Source of the DNA: an uncultured Saccharofermentans sp.
GTDB taxonomy: Bacteria; Bacillota; Clostridia; Saccharofermentanales; Saccharofermentanaceae
DNA length: 39,511 bases
Reading direction: 5' to 3'
NCBI GenBank assembly: GCA_905234715.1
Contig: CAJOJI010000033.1
Location: forward strand, 1-39,511
How positions within the stretch are numbered: position 1 is the first letter of the stretch; the number at the start of each line of letters is the position of its first letter. The position numbers and the translations under genes were made by a program. Below are positions 6,010 through 14,069 of this stretch, piece after piece. A model generated the notes under the pieces. That model did no database searches. It saw only the letters and a program-made list of their open reading frames with translations, and was not told the DNA's origin.

Positions 6010-6615
6010 TTAAAGGCCAAGAAAGCCTTTCACAAATATTTCTATTCCTATGAGGATCAGTATTACGCCGCCGATTATCGTGGCCGTACTGACGAATTTT
6101 GCGCCGATCTTCTTGCCGAAGATCAACCCCAATAAGCATATCACAAGCGTTACGACTCCAATTATCAAAGATGAGGCAAATGCTCGTAAAAATGAGTAAT
6201 CTGCGATGGTAAATCCTACTGAAAGAGCATCTATGGAAGTTGCGACTCCCTGAACGATGAGCGCACCCCAGGTGAGTTTCTTTGCTTCCTTAACCTCTTC
6301 CTTCTTCTTTTTGCCGCCCTGCTTCTTATCCTTAATTCCTTCAAAGACCATCTTTCCGCCGATGAAGAGAAGAAGGAACAGTGCGATCCACGGGATAAAC
6401 TTATGGAATGCGGTAAATATCTCGGCAACTGTCGTTACCAGGAACCAGCCGATAAGCGGCATGAGAAACTGAAAGACTGCGTAAACGCCTGAGATCTTGA
6501 ACATCCTGGTCTTTCTCATGTCGGGCTCAACTATTCCGTTGGCAACTGAGATTGAGAAGGCATCCATAGCGAGGCCCACTCCCAAGAGCACGGAATTAAA
6601 TATGAATTGGATCAT
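6010..6615 (-). CDS. mntP: Manganese efflux pump MntP
   Basis: Small inner-membrane exporter that lowers cytosolic Mn2+. It shows the two homologous halves of the family: GVGLAMDAFSISVANG in helix 1 and VATSIDALSVGFT in the second half, each with the conserved membrane Asp, separated by a basic cytoplasmic loop (KDKKQGGKKKKEE). About six membrane helices, 201 residues. I chose ATG 6615, with GGAGG 9 bases upstream; the longer track start (6687, GTG) reads through the riboswitch terminator. Control by a yybP-ykoY riboswitch, directly upstream, independently supports the substrate. Confidence 0.92.
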   Translation of the reverse strand: MIQFIFNSVLLGVGLAMDAFSISVANGIVEPDMRKTRMFKISGVYAVFQFLMPLIGWFLVTTVAEIFTAFHKFIPWIALFLLLFIGGKMVFEGIKDKKQGGKKKKEEVKEAKKLTWGALIVQGVATSIDALSVGFTIADYSFLRAFASSLIIGVVTLVICLLGLIFGKKIGAKFVSTATIIGGVILILIGIEIFVKGFLGL

Positions 6616-6648
6616 TTGAATTATCCTCCGTCCTGATGCCCGGGCAAA

Positions 6649-6681
6649 AAAATAACCCAAGGCACCTGTATTAGCCTTGAG
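6649..6681 (-). terminator. Riboswitch expression-platform terminator of mntP
   Basis: CTCAAGGC pairs with GCCTTGGG (8 bp, one G-T pair), followed by TTATTTTTTT. The 5' arm includes CTCAA, the 3' strand of riboswitch stem P1, so the two structures exclude each other. Metal binding that stabilises P1 should allow read-through into mntP. Confidence 0.8.
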
Positions 6682-6761
6682 TCTCACATATCAGAATAAG
6701 CCAGGTATTATACCAGTATGTTGACTTATACAACGCAAAAGTGCGTCTGCTACTCCCTCAA
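6677..6761 (-). ncRNA. yybP-ykoY manganese riboswitch
   Basis: The aptamer begins TTGAGGGAGTAGC and contains the hallmark AAGTCAACATACTGG. P1 is TTGAG/CTCAA, P2 ACGCA/TGCGT, P3 ATAAG/CTTAT with an inner GGTA/TACC hairpin. The conserved GGGAGUAG and GUCAACAUAC loops form the Mn2+ site in this Rfam class. It starts about two bases after the predicted transcript start and ends in an overlapping terminator, just before mntP. Confidence 0.9.
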
Positions 6762-6769
6762 CAGCACCG

Positions 6770-6799
6770 ATTCTAACAACCGGTTTCCGAGTTAGTCAA
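6770..6799 (-). promoter_or_regulatory. Promoter of the riboswitch-mntP-DJ-1 operon
   Basis: TTGACT, 18 bases, TAGAAT on the minus strand. The predicted start near 6763 coincides with the 5' edge of the aptamer. Confidence 0.75.
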
Positions 6800-6924
6800 C
6801 ACTAACGTTGTTGTTTTACGGCGGTTACTGCTTTTCGCATTATCAGAAAACAATAAAAATCAGGGTTTTCGGCTGCTGTAGTTTCTACAAATCGTTGGTT
6901 CACTGCCGGGCTCATATAAAGTAA

Positions 6925-6930
6925 TATAAT
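6925..6930 (+). promoter_or_regulatory. -10 element of the XRE-cupin gene
   Basis: A perfect TATAAT about 70 bases upstream of the chosen ATG, with no clear -35, suggesting an activated or weak promoter. The divergent mntP promoter is 130 bases away. Confidence 0.4.
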
Positions 6931-7000
6931 AAAACTCGCACGCGCGTAAATAATGTTGTACAATAATCATTCGCTGACCAATATACATCAGGAGGCCAAT

Positions 7001-7546
7001 ATGAACGAATACATTAAGCAGATATCTGACAGAATCAGAGAGCTTAGAGACATCCTCGACTTGACCGCAGAAGAAGTTGCTTCAGGCTGTGGCGTGAGCG
7101 CAGAAGAGTATTTAGCATATGAGAACGGCGAAAAAGAAATCCCGATCAGCATCCTTTACAAGGTTGCAGGCATTTTCAAGGTGGATCCCACAGTACTGAT
7201 GACAGGCGACGTCCCGAGAATGGACGATTATACAGTGGTAAGAGGCGGCAACGGCGTTAAGGTCGAGCGTTATCCCGGCTATTCTTTCAGCGCCCTCGCT
7301 TTCAACTATAAGCACAGACAGATGGATCCGATGATCGTTACACTCTCCAAGTCAGAGACAGCTGAGCTCGTCCGCCACGGCGGTCAGGAGTTCAACTATG
7401 TCATCGAAGGCGCGATCAGAGTAGTCGTCGGAGACAGAGAATTCACACTCGAGGCAGGAGATTCCATTTACTTCAATCCTGAGAAGCCTCACGGACAGAG
7501 AGCCGTGACGGAGACTGCTAAGTTCCTCACGATCATCAACGAGTGA
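7001..7546 (+). CDS. XRE-family regulator with C-terminal cupin sensor domain
   Basis: A 181-residue DNA-binding protein. Residues about 5-65 form a helix-turn-helix of the XRE type (IRELRDILDLTAEEVASGCGVSAEEYLAYENG), and residues about 105-180 form a cupin_2 barrel (RHGGQEFNYVIEGAIRV, AGDSIYFNPEKPHGQRA). XRE-cupin proteins usually sense a small metabolite or metal and control a neighbouring catabolic gene. ATG 7001 is preferred over 6953 because GGAGG lies 5 bases upstream and the domain then starts normally. The acyl-CoA synthetase starts 51 bases downstream on the same strand and is its likely target or partner. Confidence 0.88.
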   Translation: MNEYIKQISDRIRELRDILDLTAEEVASGCGVSAEEYLAYENGEKEIPISILYKVAGIFKVDPTVLMTGDVPRMDDYTVVRGGNGVKVERYPGYSFSALAFNYKHRQMDPMIVTLSKSETAELVRHGGQEFNYVIEGAIRVVVGDREFTLEAGDSIYFNPEKPHGQRAVTETAKFLTIINE

Positions 7547-7597
7547 TTTAGCAGTTCTACCCCAAAAATATTGAAGTAGAAAAGGAATGATATACCC

Positions 7598-9301
7598 ATG
7601 GATTTATTAAGCAGATTTGTTAACAGAATTGATTTTGACAGTTACGAGGACTTTAAAGAGAACTTTAAGATAATTGTTCCGGAGGATTTCAACTTCGGTT
7701 TTGACGTTGTCGATGTATATGCCAAGGAAGATCCCGACAAGGAAGCGCTCATCTGGTGCGATGACGACGGCAACGAAAGACACTTCACTTTTAAGGATGT
7801 AAGCGAAAAGAGCAACCGCGTTGCAAACATGTTCAAGGACTTGGGAATCAAGAAGGGCGACAGAGTCCTCATGATGCTCCGTCAGCGTCCTGAAGTTTGG
7901 TTCACTATGGTTGGTCTTCATAAGCTCGGAGCTCTGGTTATTCCTGCAACGTTCCAGCTTCTTTATCACGACATCGTTTACAGATGTAATGCAGCTGACG
8001 TTAAGATGATCGTTTGCGCTGACGATCCGCAGATCTTAGAGCACGTTAACAAGGCACGTCCCGACTGCAAGACAGTTCAGTACTGCAGCGTTATCGGCAA
8101 GGCACCCGAAGGCTGGAGATCACTTACAGATGATATCGATAATGCATCCCCTGTTTTCGAGCGTCCCACAGGCGACGAAGCTACACACGCATACGATCCC
8201 ATGATGATCTATTTCTCATCAGGTACGACCGGCGAGCCTAAGATGATCCTGCACGACTACACATTGCCTTTGGGCCACATCGTAACAGCCAAGTACTGGC
8301 AGCAGGTTTACGACGGATGCCGTCACTTAACACAGGCTGACTCAGGCTGGGCAAAGTTTGCATGGGGCAAGATCTACGGCCAGTGGATCTGCGGTGCCGT
8401 AAACGTTACATACGATACACAGAAGTTCAAGGCTTCAAGAATGCTCGAGATCATGGAAAAACTCAAGCTCAATTCTTTCTGCGGACCTTCAACTATCTAC
8501 AGATATCTCATTCAGGAAGATCTCACAAAATACGACTTCTCTTCCATCAAGCACTGCTCAATGGCAGGCGAACCCTTGAATCCTGAAGTATTCTACAAGT
8601 GGCAGAAGTACACCGGTCTTGAGATCCGTGAAGGATTCGGTCAGACAGAAGGAAGCGTTCTTTTCGCAAACTTCCCCTGGCTCGAAGTAAAGCCCGGCTC
8701 AACAGGTAAGCCCACACCTATCTACGACATCCAGCTTGTTGACGAGAACGGTGTTCCCGTAGAAGACGGTATCGTTGGAAACATCGTTATCAAGAATGCT
8801 TCTTCAAAGCCCACGGGACTCTTCCGTGAGTACTATAAGAATCCTGAAGCAATGGCTGATCAGTGGCCCGGCGCAGACTACAGCACAGGTGATACCGCAT
8901 GGAGAGATCCTGAGGGTTATATCTGGTTCGTAGGAAGAAACGACGACGTTATCAAGTGCTCCGGTTACCGTATCGGACCTTTCGAAGTTGAGAGTGCTCT
9001 CATGACTCACGATGCAGTTCTCGAGTGCGCAGTAACAGCTGTTCCCGATCCCATGAGAGGTCAGGTAGTTAAAGCTACTATCGTCCTCACAAAAGCATAT
9101 AAGGAAAAGGCTTCTCCCGAACTCGTAAAAGAGCTCCAGAATCACGTTAAAAACGCTACGGCGCCTTATAAGTATCCCAGAGTTATCGAGTTCGTTGAAG
9201 AGCTTCCCAAGACCACCAGCGGCAAGATAATGCGTACTGCAATCAGAAAGGCTGACGAAGCTAAGTACAGAGCAGAGCAGGAAGCTGCAGCAAAAGCTTA
9301 A
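7598..9301 (+). CDS. AMP-forming acyl-CoA synthetase (acetyl/medium-chain type)
   Basis: Activates a carboxylic acid with ATP to an acyl-adenylate and then to acyl-CoA. Adenylate-forming core motifs are all present: YFSSGTTGEPK (phosphate loop, about residue 205), EGFGQTEG (A5), YSTGD (A7), GRNDDVIKCSGYRI (hinge) and PKTTSGKIMR with the catalytic Lys of the C-terminal domain. Length 567 fits the MACS branch; the acid cannot be told from sequence. It follows the XRE-cupin gene in one operon. Its stop is only two bases from the convergent hemW stop, with no terminator between. Confidence 0.9.
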   Translation: MDLLSRFVNRIDFDSYEDFKENFKIIVPEDFNFGFDVVDVYAKEDPDKEALIWCDDDGNERHFTFKDVSEKSNRVANMFKDLGIKKGDRVLMMLRQRPEVWFTMVGLHKLGALVIPATFQLLYHDIVYRCNAADVKMIVCADDPQILEHVNKARPDCKTVQYCSVIGKAPEGWRSLTDDIDNASPVFERPTGDEATHAYDPMMIYFSSGTTGEPKMILHDYTLPLGHIVTAKYWQQVYDGCRHLTQADSGWAKFAWGKIYGQWICGAVNVTYDTQKFKASRMLEIMEKLKLNSFCGPSTIYRYLIQEDLTKYDFSSIKHCSMAGEPLNPEVFYKWQKYTGLEIREGFGQTEGSVLFANFPWLEVKPGSTGKPTPIYDIQLVDENGVPVEDGIVGNIVIKNASSKPTGLFREYYKNPEAMADQWPGADYSTGDTAWRDPEGYIWFVGRNDDVIKCSGYRIGPFEVESALMTHDAVLECAVTAVPDPMRGQVVKATIVLTKAYKEKASPELVKELQNHVKNATAPYKYPRVIEFVEELPKTTSGKIMRTAIRKADEAKYRAEQEAAAKA

Positions 9302-9303
9302 GC

Positions 9304-10506
9304 TTAAAGGAAATCCTCAATAACTTTATTGGCAAGATCAAGACCGCTCCGTGTTAACCGGAGCGTTCTTTCTTTGCGCTCAAGTAATCCTTTGCTGATA
9401 TTTGATTCCACTTCATCAGCGAAAACATCTTCGAATTCTTTTCCGAACATCTTACGGAATTCATCGAGAAGGATTCCCTCCGAAGTCCGAAGTCTTAAGA
9501 AAGGAACTTCGCGCATCTTATCGTCTTCATTAAGCATCTCTTCAACATAAAGAGAAACAAGGTCTTCCCTGCTGCCTTCGAAAAAATCTTTATAGTCTTT
9601 TGAAGTAATTGTCTTCATCTCTTTGATATAAGAAACCACATCGTCTTTATGTCCGTATCTCATATCACCGATATATCCGTGAGCGCCTGCGCCTATCGCA
9701 AAATACTCACATGAATTCCAGTAAGAAGAATTGTGGATACTCCTGTATCCGGGCAGCGCGCTGTTGGATATCTCATAAGTCTCATAACCTAAGTTCTGAA
9801 GGAATTCGCGCGTACCGTGATACATCTCTCTTTCCTTTTCGGGAGACACAAATTCTTCCAATGTCTTACTGTATCTTTCGAAAAAAGGAGTGCCTTCTTC
9901 TATGCTCAGAGAATAAGTGCTTATGTGCTTTACACCGAGCTCATAAAACGTCTTTATGTCGCTCTTAATTCCTTCAAGAGTCTCACCCGGAACACCGGTA
10001 ATAAGATCAGCGGAAACATTCGTAAAACCCGATGCAGTGATCATCATTAACGCATCAACCGCACCCTTTGAATCGTGAAGTCTGCCGAGTGTTTTGAGCA
10101 CCTCATCGTCCAACGATTGTATGCCTACCGATATACGGTTAAAGCCCGCTTTAAGATAGTCTTCCAGCTTGTCTTCCCTCACCGATGAAGGATTAACTTC
10201 TATCGTTATCTCAGCATCTTTTGAAATGGAAAAGTTCTTCTTAATTGCAGCTAACAATTCAGTAATAAGTCTGCTGTCAGGAAGTGACGGCGTGCCGCCT
10301 CCGAAATAAACAGTGTCTATTCCGTCAGCATCTGTAAATGAATTTATTCCCGTCGTTTCAGTAATGACAGAACCCAACAATTCAGCTTCGGTTACAGCTG
10401 CTTTATAGAGCTCATCAACACATGAGTGATCAGTTACGGAATAGAAATCGCAATAAGGACATTTGCGCGCACAGAAAGGATTGTGGACGTAGATATGTCT
10501 TGCCAT
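9304..10506 (-). CDS. hemW: Radical SAM heme chaperone HemW-like
   Basis: Radical SAM protein related to coproporphyrinogen oxidase; HemW members bind heme and deliver it to target proteins. The cluster motif C-x3-C-x2-C is at residues 12-19 (CARKCPYCDF, the HemW form rather than the HemN form), followed by VYFGGGTPSLP and EVNPSSV, GFNRISVGIQS and the C-terminal HemN-type domain. Length 400 is normal. Its ATG overlaps the stop of the DUF4276 gene (TGATG), so it is translationally coupled to it. Confidence 0.9.
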   Translation of the reverse strand: MARHIYVHNPFCARKCPYCDFYSVTDHSCVDELYKAAVTEAELLGSVITETTGINSFTDADGIDTVYFGGGTPSLPDSRLITELLAAIKKNFSISKDAEITIEVNPSSVREDKLEDYLKAGFNRISVGIQSLDDEVLKTLGRLHDSKGAVDALMMITASGFTNVSADLITGVPGETLEGIKSDIKTFYELGVKHISTYSLSIEEGTPFFERYSKTLEEFVSPEKEREMYHGTREFLQNLGYETYEISNSALPGYRSIHNSSYWNSCEYFAIGAGAHGYIGDMRYGHKDDVVSYIKEMKTITSKDYKDFFEGSREDLVSLYVEEMLNEDDKMREVPFLRLRTSEGILLDEFRKMFGKEFEDVFADEVESNISKGLLERKERTLRLTRSGLDLANKVIEDFL

Positions 10507-11186
10507 CAGAACTCACGCCTGCGGTAGATCGGGACAGGATTCTTGAGAGCAGTAACGAGCGCCATCTTGAATGTGTTAAAGCTCGGCGAGACGTTCTTCT
10601 GCGGAACCATGTAACGCGAAATGGTCTCAGCCCACAATGCTTTGTAATGACCTATAGCGGGATATCCTATCTCTATCAATTCATCTGCGTTATCGCTTAT
10701 TGCTCTGCAGAGCACTTCCCATGTGCCGCATACGGAATCCTGTTCGTAAGAAGCAAGAACGTCGGTTTTGCAGTCAGGATATGCAGCACAGATGGCATCT
10801 TTATCACCGAGAATCCATGCTTCTATTTCTTCAGTACTGAGTCCGACAATGCTCCTGATATCAGGTGCAAATTTCGATGCACAGGAATAGAGCATCTGTC
10901 TTAATTCCTGAGGATCGTTATCGTCGGAATCCATGGCGATTATGAGGATAACATCCTGGCCGCCATAGACTTTGTTATAAGCTCTGAGCTTTGCGGGAAG
11001 GAGATCCAAAAGAGAACTTGCAAACTTCGGCGGTGCGGCCGTCATGTCCTTTGGAAGGCTTCCGCAGCCTCTGTGAGGGTGAACGTTTACCTCAACATCC
11101 ACACCTTCATACTCTGTTATTCTTTCAGTCAGACGCTGTACGACTACAGCACCCGATTTATCTTCTGACAGTATCTCAATCAGCAT
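10506..11186 (-). CDS. DUF4276-family, Toprim-like protein (putative effector nuclease)
   Basis: A 226-residue protein with DUF4276 features: IEILSEDKSG near the N-terminus (conserved Glu of a Toprim-like fold), VILIIAMDSDDND (acidic D-x-D-type metal site) and VGLSTEEIEAWILGDKDAI. Proteins of this family commonly sit beside OLD-like or AAA_21-type ATPases, and the related DUF4435 protein AriB is the Toprim nuclease of the PARIS defence system. Here the ATPase is directly upstream (10-base gap, TGAGGC before the ATG), giving a likely two-gene unit. The nuclease role is inferred from family resemblance. Confidence 0.75.
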   Translation of the reverse strand: MLIEILSEDKSGAVVVQRLTERITEYEGVDVEVNVHPHRGCGSLPKDMTAAPPKFASSLLDLLPAKLRAYNKVYGGQDVILIIAMDSDDNDPQELRQMLYSCASKFAPDIRSIVGLSTEEIEAWILGDKDAICAAYPDCKTDVLASYEQDSVCGTWEVLCRAISDNADELIEIGYPAIGHYKALWAETISRYMVPQKNVSPSFNTFKMALVTALKNPVPIYRRREF

Positions 11187-11196
11187 TCAAAAAGCC

Positions 11197-12399
11197 TCAG
11201 TTATCATCTTCCGGTCTTGTATCCAGATGTCCGCCGTACCAGATGGCGCCCATTCCGACACCCTGGTGGAACATCTCCATGACGAGCGGATCAGCGCCTG
11301 CGCAGCGAATCGCAACGTCGCCGTCATCCTTTTCGAAACTGCGTTCAAAGATCCATATTTCCTTTGGAGACAAAGTCTCGATTATGTAAGGATTGTGCGT
11401 TGAGAATATTATCTGGCAGTAGTGATTCTTCATCGTGTAGTCACGCATCTCATCGCTTAATACATCGACCATATCGTGATAGAGATCCTTATCTGGCGTC
11501 TCGATAAAGATAGTCGATCTGGGGCTCTTATCACGGAGCAGGAGCAGATAAAGGAAGAGCTTATCAGGACTCTCCTTAAGCGCAAGAGGAAGATTCTTCT
11601 TATGCTTCATCGCAGGGATCTTATCCTTGATCTCAGATACGACGCGCTCGTATTCGTCTTCATCATTCATCTTGATGTATTCAAGAACATTGCCGACATT
11701 AGAACCTGAGCTGTTAAGGTGCTTATGTCCGCCGGGTGCGCCGCCTTCGTAGTAATAAGAGCTCTGTTCTTCTGATGAAAAACTGCAGAAGAACCATGCG
11801 GATATCTCTTTATAGAGCATTACAAAATCCCTGTATCCGGTTATCTTTCCGTACAGGCTCAAAGCCGTGAGGTGCTCGTCTTCAACACCGATATCCGCCT
11901 TGTCGGCTGAATCCGCAAGATTGATTATCGTGCCTGCGCCGCCCTTCATATCAAGTATGGTGACAGGCTTCTTCTCACCTTCAACCTCGCCTACGATGAT
12001 GACCTTTTCCTCATCGATAACAGGACTCATGTATCTGCTCGTAACTATGCCGAGTTCATACTGGATATACCTGGGGCAGCCATTCTTTTTATCTTCGAGT
12101 TTGAAGAAGACTCTGAACGTGGAAGGACTTGAAATGTCCGGAGTCATGTTGGCAAAGCCCGGTCTGCCGTAGCTTATGGAAGCAACGGCACAGCCCTGGG
12201 TGATACAGTCCTTGAGGAAAGCCATGCATCCCATGAAGGATGTCTTGCCGGTATTGTTGCGTCCGATAAACGCATTGAGACCGCGCAGACTGTTGTAAGA
12301 CTTTCCGCCGTCTTTATTCTCAATGAAATCATCAATAAGGATTCCTGCCTTATCCGTATCGAAAACGTCGAAGTTACGGATCTCAATTCCAAGGATCAT
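11197..12399 (-). CDS. AAA/OLD-like ATPase with degenerate Walker B (putative defence sensor)
   Basis: ABC/OLD-type ATPase of 400 residues with an intact Walker A, GRNNTGKT (residues 46-53), and an intact switch histidine in IIFSTHNPYIIETL near the C-terminus. Odd: where the Walker B DEPE is expected the sequence is TIFIETPD, so Asp is Glu and the catalytic Glu is Thr, and the LSxG-type signature just upstream is replaced by LKESPDK. This suggests ATP binding with poor hydrolysis, or a diverged subclass. AGGAGG lies 9 bases before the ATG. It pairs with the Toprim-like gene downstream as in OLD/GajA-GajB or PARIS-type systems, but sits in a housekeeping operon, not an island. Confidence 0.78.
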   Translation of the reverse strand: MILGIEIRNFDVFDTDKAGILIDDFIENKDGGKSYNSLRGLNAFIGRNNTGKTSFMGCMAFLKDCITQGCAVASISYGRPGFANMTPDISSPSTFRVFFKLEDKKNGCPRYIQYELGIVTSRYMSPVIDEEKVIIVGEVEGEKKPVTILDMKGGAGTIINLADSADKADIGVEDEHLTALSLYGKITGYRDFVMLYKEISAWFFCSFSSEEQSSYYYEGGAPGGHKHLNSSGSNVGNVLEYIKMNDEDEYERVVSEIKDKIPAMKHKKNLPLALKESPDKLFLYLLLLRDKSPRSTIFIETPDKDLYHDMVDVLSDEMRDYTMKNHYCQIIFSTHNPYIIETLSPKEIWIFERSFEKDDGDVAIRCAGADPLVMEMFHQGVGMGAIWYGGHLDTRPEDDN

Positions 12400-12423
12400 T
12401 ACCGGTCACCTCCTTTATAAGAA

Positions 12424-12453
12424 AGCGGCCGCGAAAAATGTGACGCGGCCGTT
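12424..12453 (-). terminator. GC-rich intergenic hairpin before the ATPase gene
   Basis: A perfect 8-bp stem CGGCCGCG/CGCGGCCG with flanking G-T and A-T pairs and a 10-base loop, followed on the minus strand by CTTTCTTAT. The T run is weak, so it may attenuate rather than stop transcription between the coiled-coil gene and the ATPase pair. Confidence 0.5.
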
Positions 12454-12494
12454 AATGCTTTTCTCAATTCTTTACTAAAACCTGAGCCTGAGTA

Positions 12495-12989
12495 TCACTC
12501 TGTCTCATCAAGAGTGCTGTTGATCTCAGTGAGGTTTGTCTGGATCTTGGCCATGTTGTCAGAAAGAGTCTCGTTAACGTTCTCAAGGAGAGACTTAACA
12601 TAGATGTGAGCGTTTCTTCTGAGTTCTTCTGCCTGAGCCTCAGCGTTTGCAATGATCTGGGCAGCTTCTTCTCTTGCGCCTCTTGTGATCTCGTGATCGT
12701 TAACCTTCATGGCATACATGCGGTTAGCGTCGTCGATGATCTTCTTGTTCTTCTCTCTTGCTGTGCTGATTATATCCTGAGCTCTTGCTACGATGTCATT
12801 GGACTGTGCAACGGAAGCGGGAAGATTATTCTTTAAGATCTGAAGTGAATTGATGGTCTCTGTTCTCTCAATAGAGCACTTATCTGAGAAAGGAACACTA
12901 GATGCATCCTTAACCATATCGATAAGATAGTCGATATGCTTGATAGCGTCATAGCGCTGTCCGCCCTGATTGAAATTGCTGTTCTCCAT
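12495..12989 (-). CDS. Coiled-coil protein next to coaD (DivIVA/ATP-synthase-b-like)
   Basis: A 164-residue, soluble, mostly helical protein: IDYLIDMVKDASSVPFSDK at the N-terminus, then long heptad-rich segments (AREKNKKIIDDANRMYAMK, REEAAQIIANAEAQAEELRR). Similar proteins are often found directly after coaD in Clostridia and are annotated as ATPase or DivIVA-like; no enzymatic motif is visible. It starts just after the coaD stop with AAGGAAGGA upstream, so the two are co-transcribed. A division or membrane-curvature role is speculation. Confidence 0.75.
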   Translation of the reverse strand: MENSNFNQGGQRYDAIKHIDYLIDMVKDASSVPFSDKCSIERTETINSLQILKNNLPASVAQSNDIVARAQDIISTAREKNKKIIDDANRMYAMKVNDHEITRGAREEAAQIIANAEAQAEELRRNAHIYVKSLLENVNETLSDNMAKIQTNLTEINSTLDETE

Positions 12990-12991
12990 TA

Positions 12992-13486
12992 TTATGTCCT
13001 TCCTTTCAATAATTTATCCTTTACAAGATCTATTATCTCGGCAGGAACCATCTTTGAGATGTCCCCTCCGTATGAACCGACTTCCTTTACCATAGAAGAA
13101 CTGATAAGCGACAGATCGTCTCTGCAGGGCAGGAGCACTGCGTCGTAGCCTGAATAAAGCAGACGGTTGGCAAGTGCGTGCTCGGATTCATATCTGAAGT
13201 CTGACTCTGATCTGATGCCTCTTACGGAAGCACAGCATCCGAGCTGTTGGTAAAGATCGACCAAAAGGCCTCCCCAAGCCATGACCTCGACATTATCCAG
13301 CCCATCGTTCTTCAGTGAGAGCTTGATCAACTCAACCCTCTCTTCCGGAGTGAACAAAGGAGTTTTGGCGGCATTCTCCATAACAGCGACTACCAGCTTG
13401 TCACAGAGCTTTGAAGCTCTTCTGGCTATGTCCCTGTGACCTCTTGTGAAGGGATCAAACGTCCCCGGGAAGAGCATTACCTTCAA
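12992..13486 (-). CDS. coaD: Phosphopantetheine adenylyltransferase
   Basis: Transfers AMP from ATP to 4'-phosphopantetheine, the penultimate step of coenzyme A synthesis. The nucleotidyltransferase start MKVMLFPGTFDPFTRGH carries the T/HxGH ATP-binding signature, followed by NAAKTPLFTPEERVELI and RGIRSESDFRYE, and SSSMVKEVGSYGGDIS near the C-terminus. The 164-residue length is typical. It lies 19 bases after rsmD; the rsmD-coaD order is a well-known Firmicute arrangement. Confidence 0.95.
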   Translation of the reverse strand: MKVMLFPGTFDPFTRGHRDIARRASKLCDKLVVAVMENAAKTPLFTPEERVELIKLSLKNDGLDNVEVMAWGGLLVDLYQQLGCCASVRGIRSESDFRYESEHALANRLLYSGYDAVLLPCRDDLSLISSSMVKEVGSYGGDISKMVPAEIIDLVKDKLLKGRT

Positions 13487-13505
13487 AAATCCTATCCTCC
13501 GAAAT

Positions 13506-14069
13506 TTATACCTTAAAAAATGTTATCACTGTAATCCCGTAACTACAAGAACGAACACACTTAAGACCGCTTATTTCCTCAGGCATTTCGCAATCTTTGT
13601 CGTGTTCTACGATAAGCATGCCGCCCGGAGCGAGCATATCGTACTCCGAGATAAGCTTTGCCGTCTCTTCCAGCCTTTGCGGCACGTCCTTATAGGGAGG
13701 ATCCATGAATATAATATCAAATTTCTCGCCGGCTTGCCCTAAAAGCTCCAGTGCCTGGGCAGTGCTCTTCTTGAGAAACCTTATCTCATCGGAGCCTTCC
13801 ATCCTGATCTTGCTTATGTTTTTGGAGATTATGGATGCAGCCTGGCCGCTTCTCTCAACGAGCGTCACGCGCTCAGCACCGCGGCTTAATGCCTCAATGC
13901 CGATCTGTCCGGAACCGGAGAACAGGTCAAGGAACAAAGAACCCGGCACGTCAGCCTGGATAATGGAGAACAGAGCCTCCTTGACCTTATCGGTCGTAGG
14001 CCTTGTCTTATCGCCCTCAGGAGCCTGCAGTATGGTTCCCCTGAATCTTCCCGTTACTACTCTCGGCAT
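13506..14069 (-). CDS. rsmD: 16S rRNA (guanine-966-N2) methyltransferase
   Basis: SAM-dependent methyltransferase that modifies G966 of 16S rRNA on the assembled small subunit. It has the RsmD opening MPRVVTGRFRGTILQAPEG, the SAM-binding loop LDLFSGSGQIGIEALSRGA and the catalytic MDPPY. Length 187 is normal. Its ATG shares one base with the recG stop (TGATG), so translation is coupled. Confidence 0.94.
   Translation of the reverse strand: MPRVVTGRFRGTILQAPEGDKTRPTTDKVKEALFSIIQADVPGSLFLDLFSGSGQIGIEALSRGAERVTLVERSGQAASIISKNISKIRMEGSDEIRFLKKSTAQALELLGQAGEKFDIIFMDPPYKDVPQRLEETAKLISEYDMLAPGGMLIVEHDKDCEMPEEISGLKCVRSCSYGITVITFFKV

Noticed and set aside
6707-6712. A perfect TATAAT on the minus strand upstream of mntP, read first as its promoter
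   Set aside because: It lies in the P3 loop of the yybP-ykoY aptamer, has no fitting -35, and a better promoter sits exactly at the 5' edge of the aptamer.
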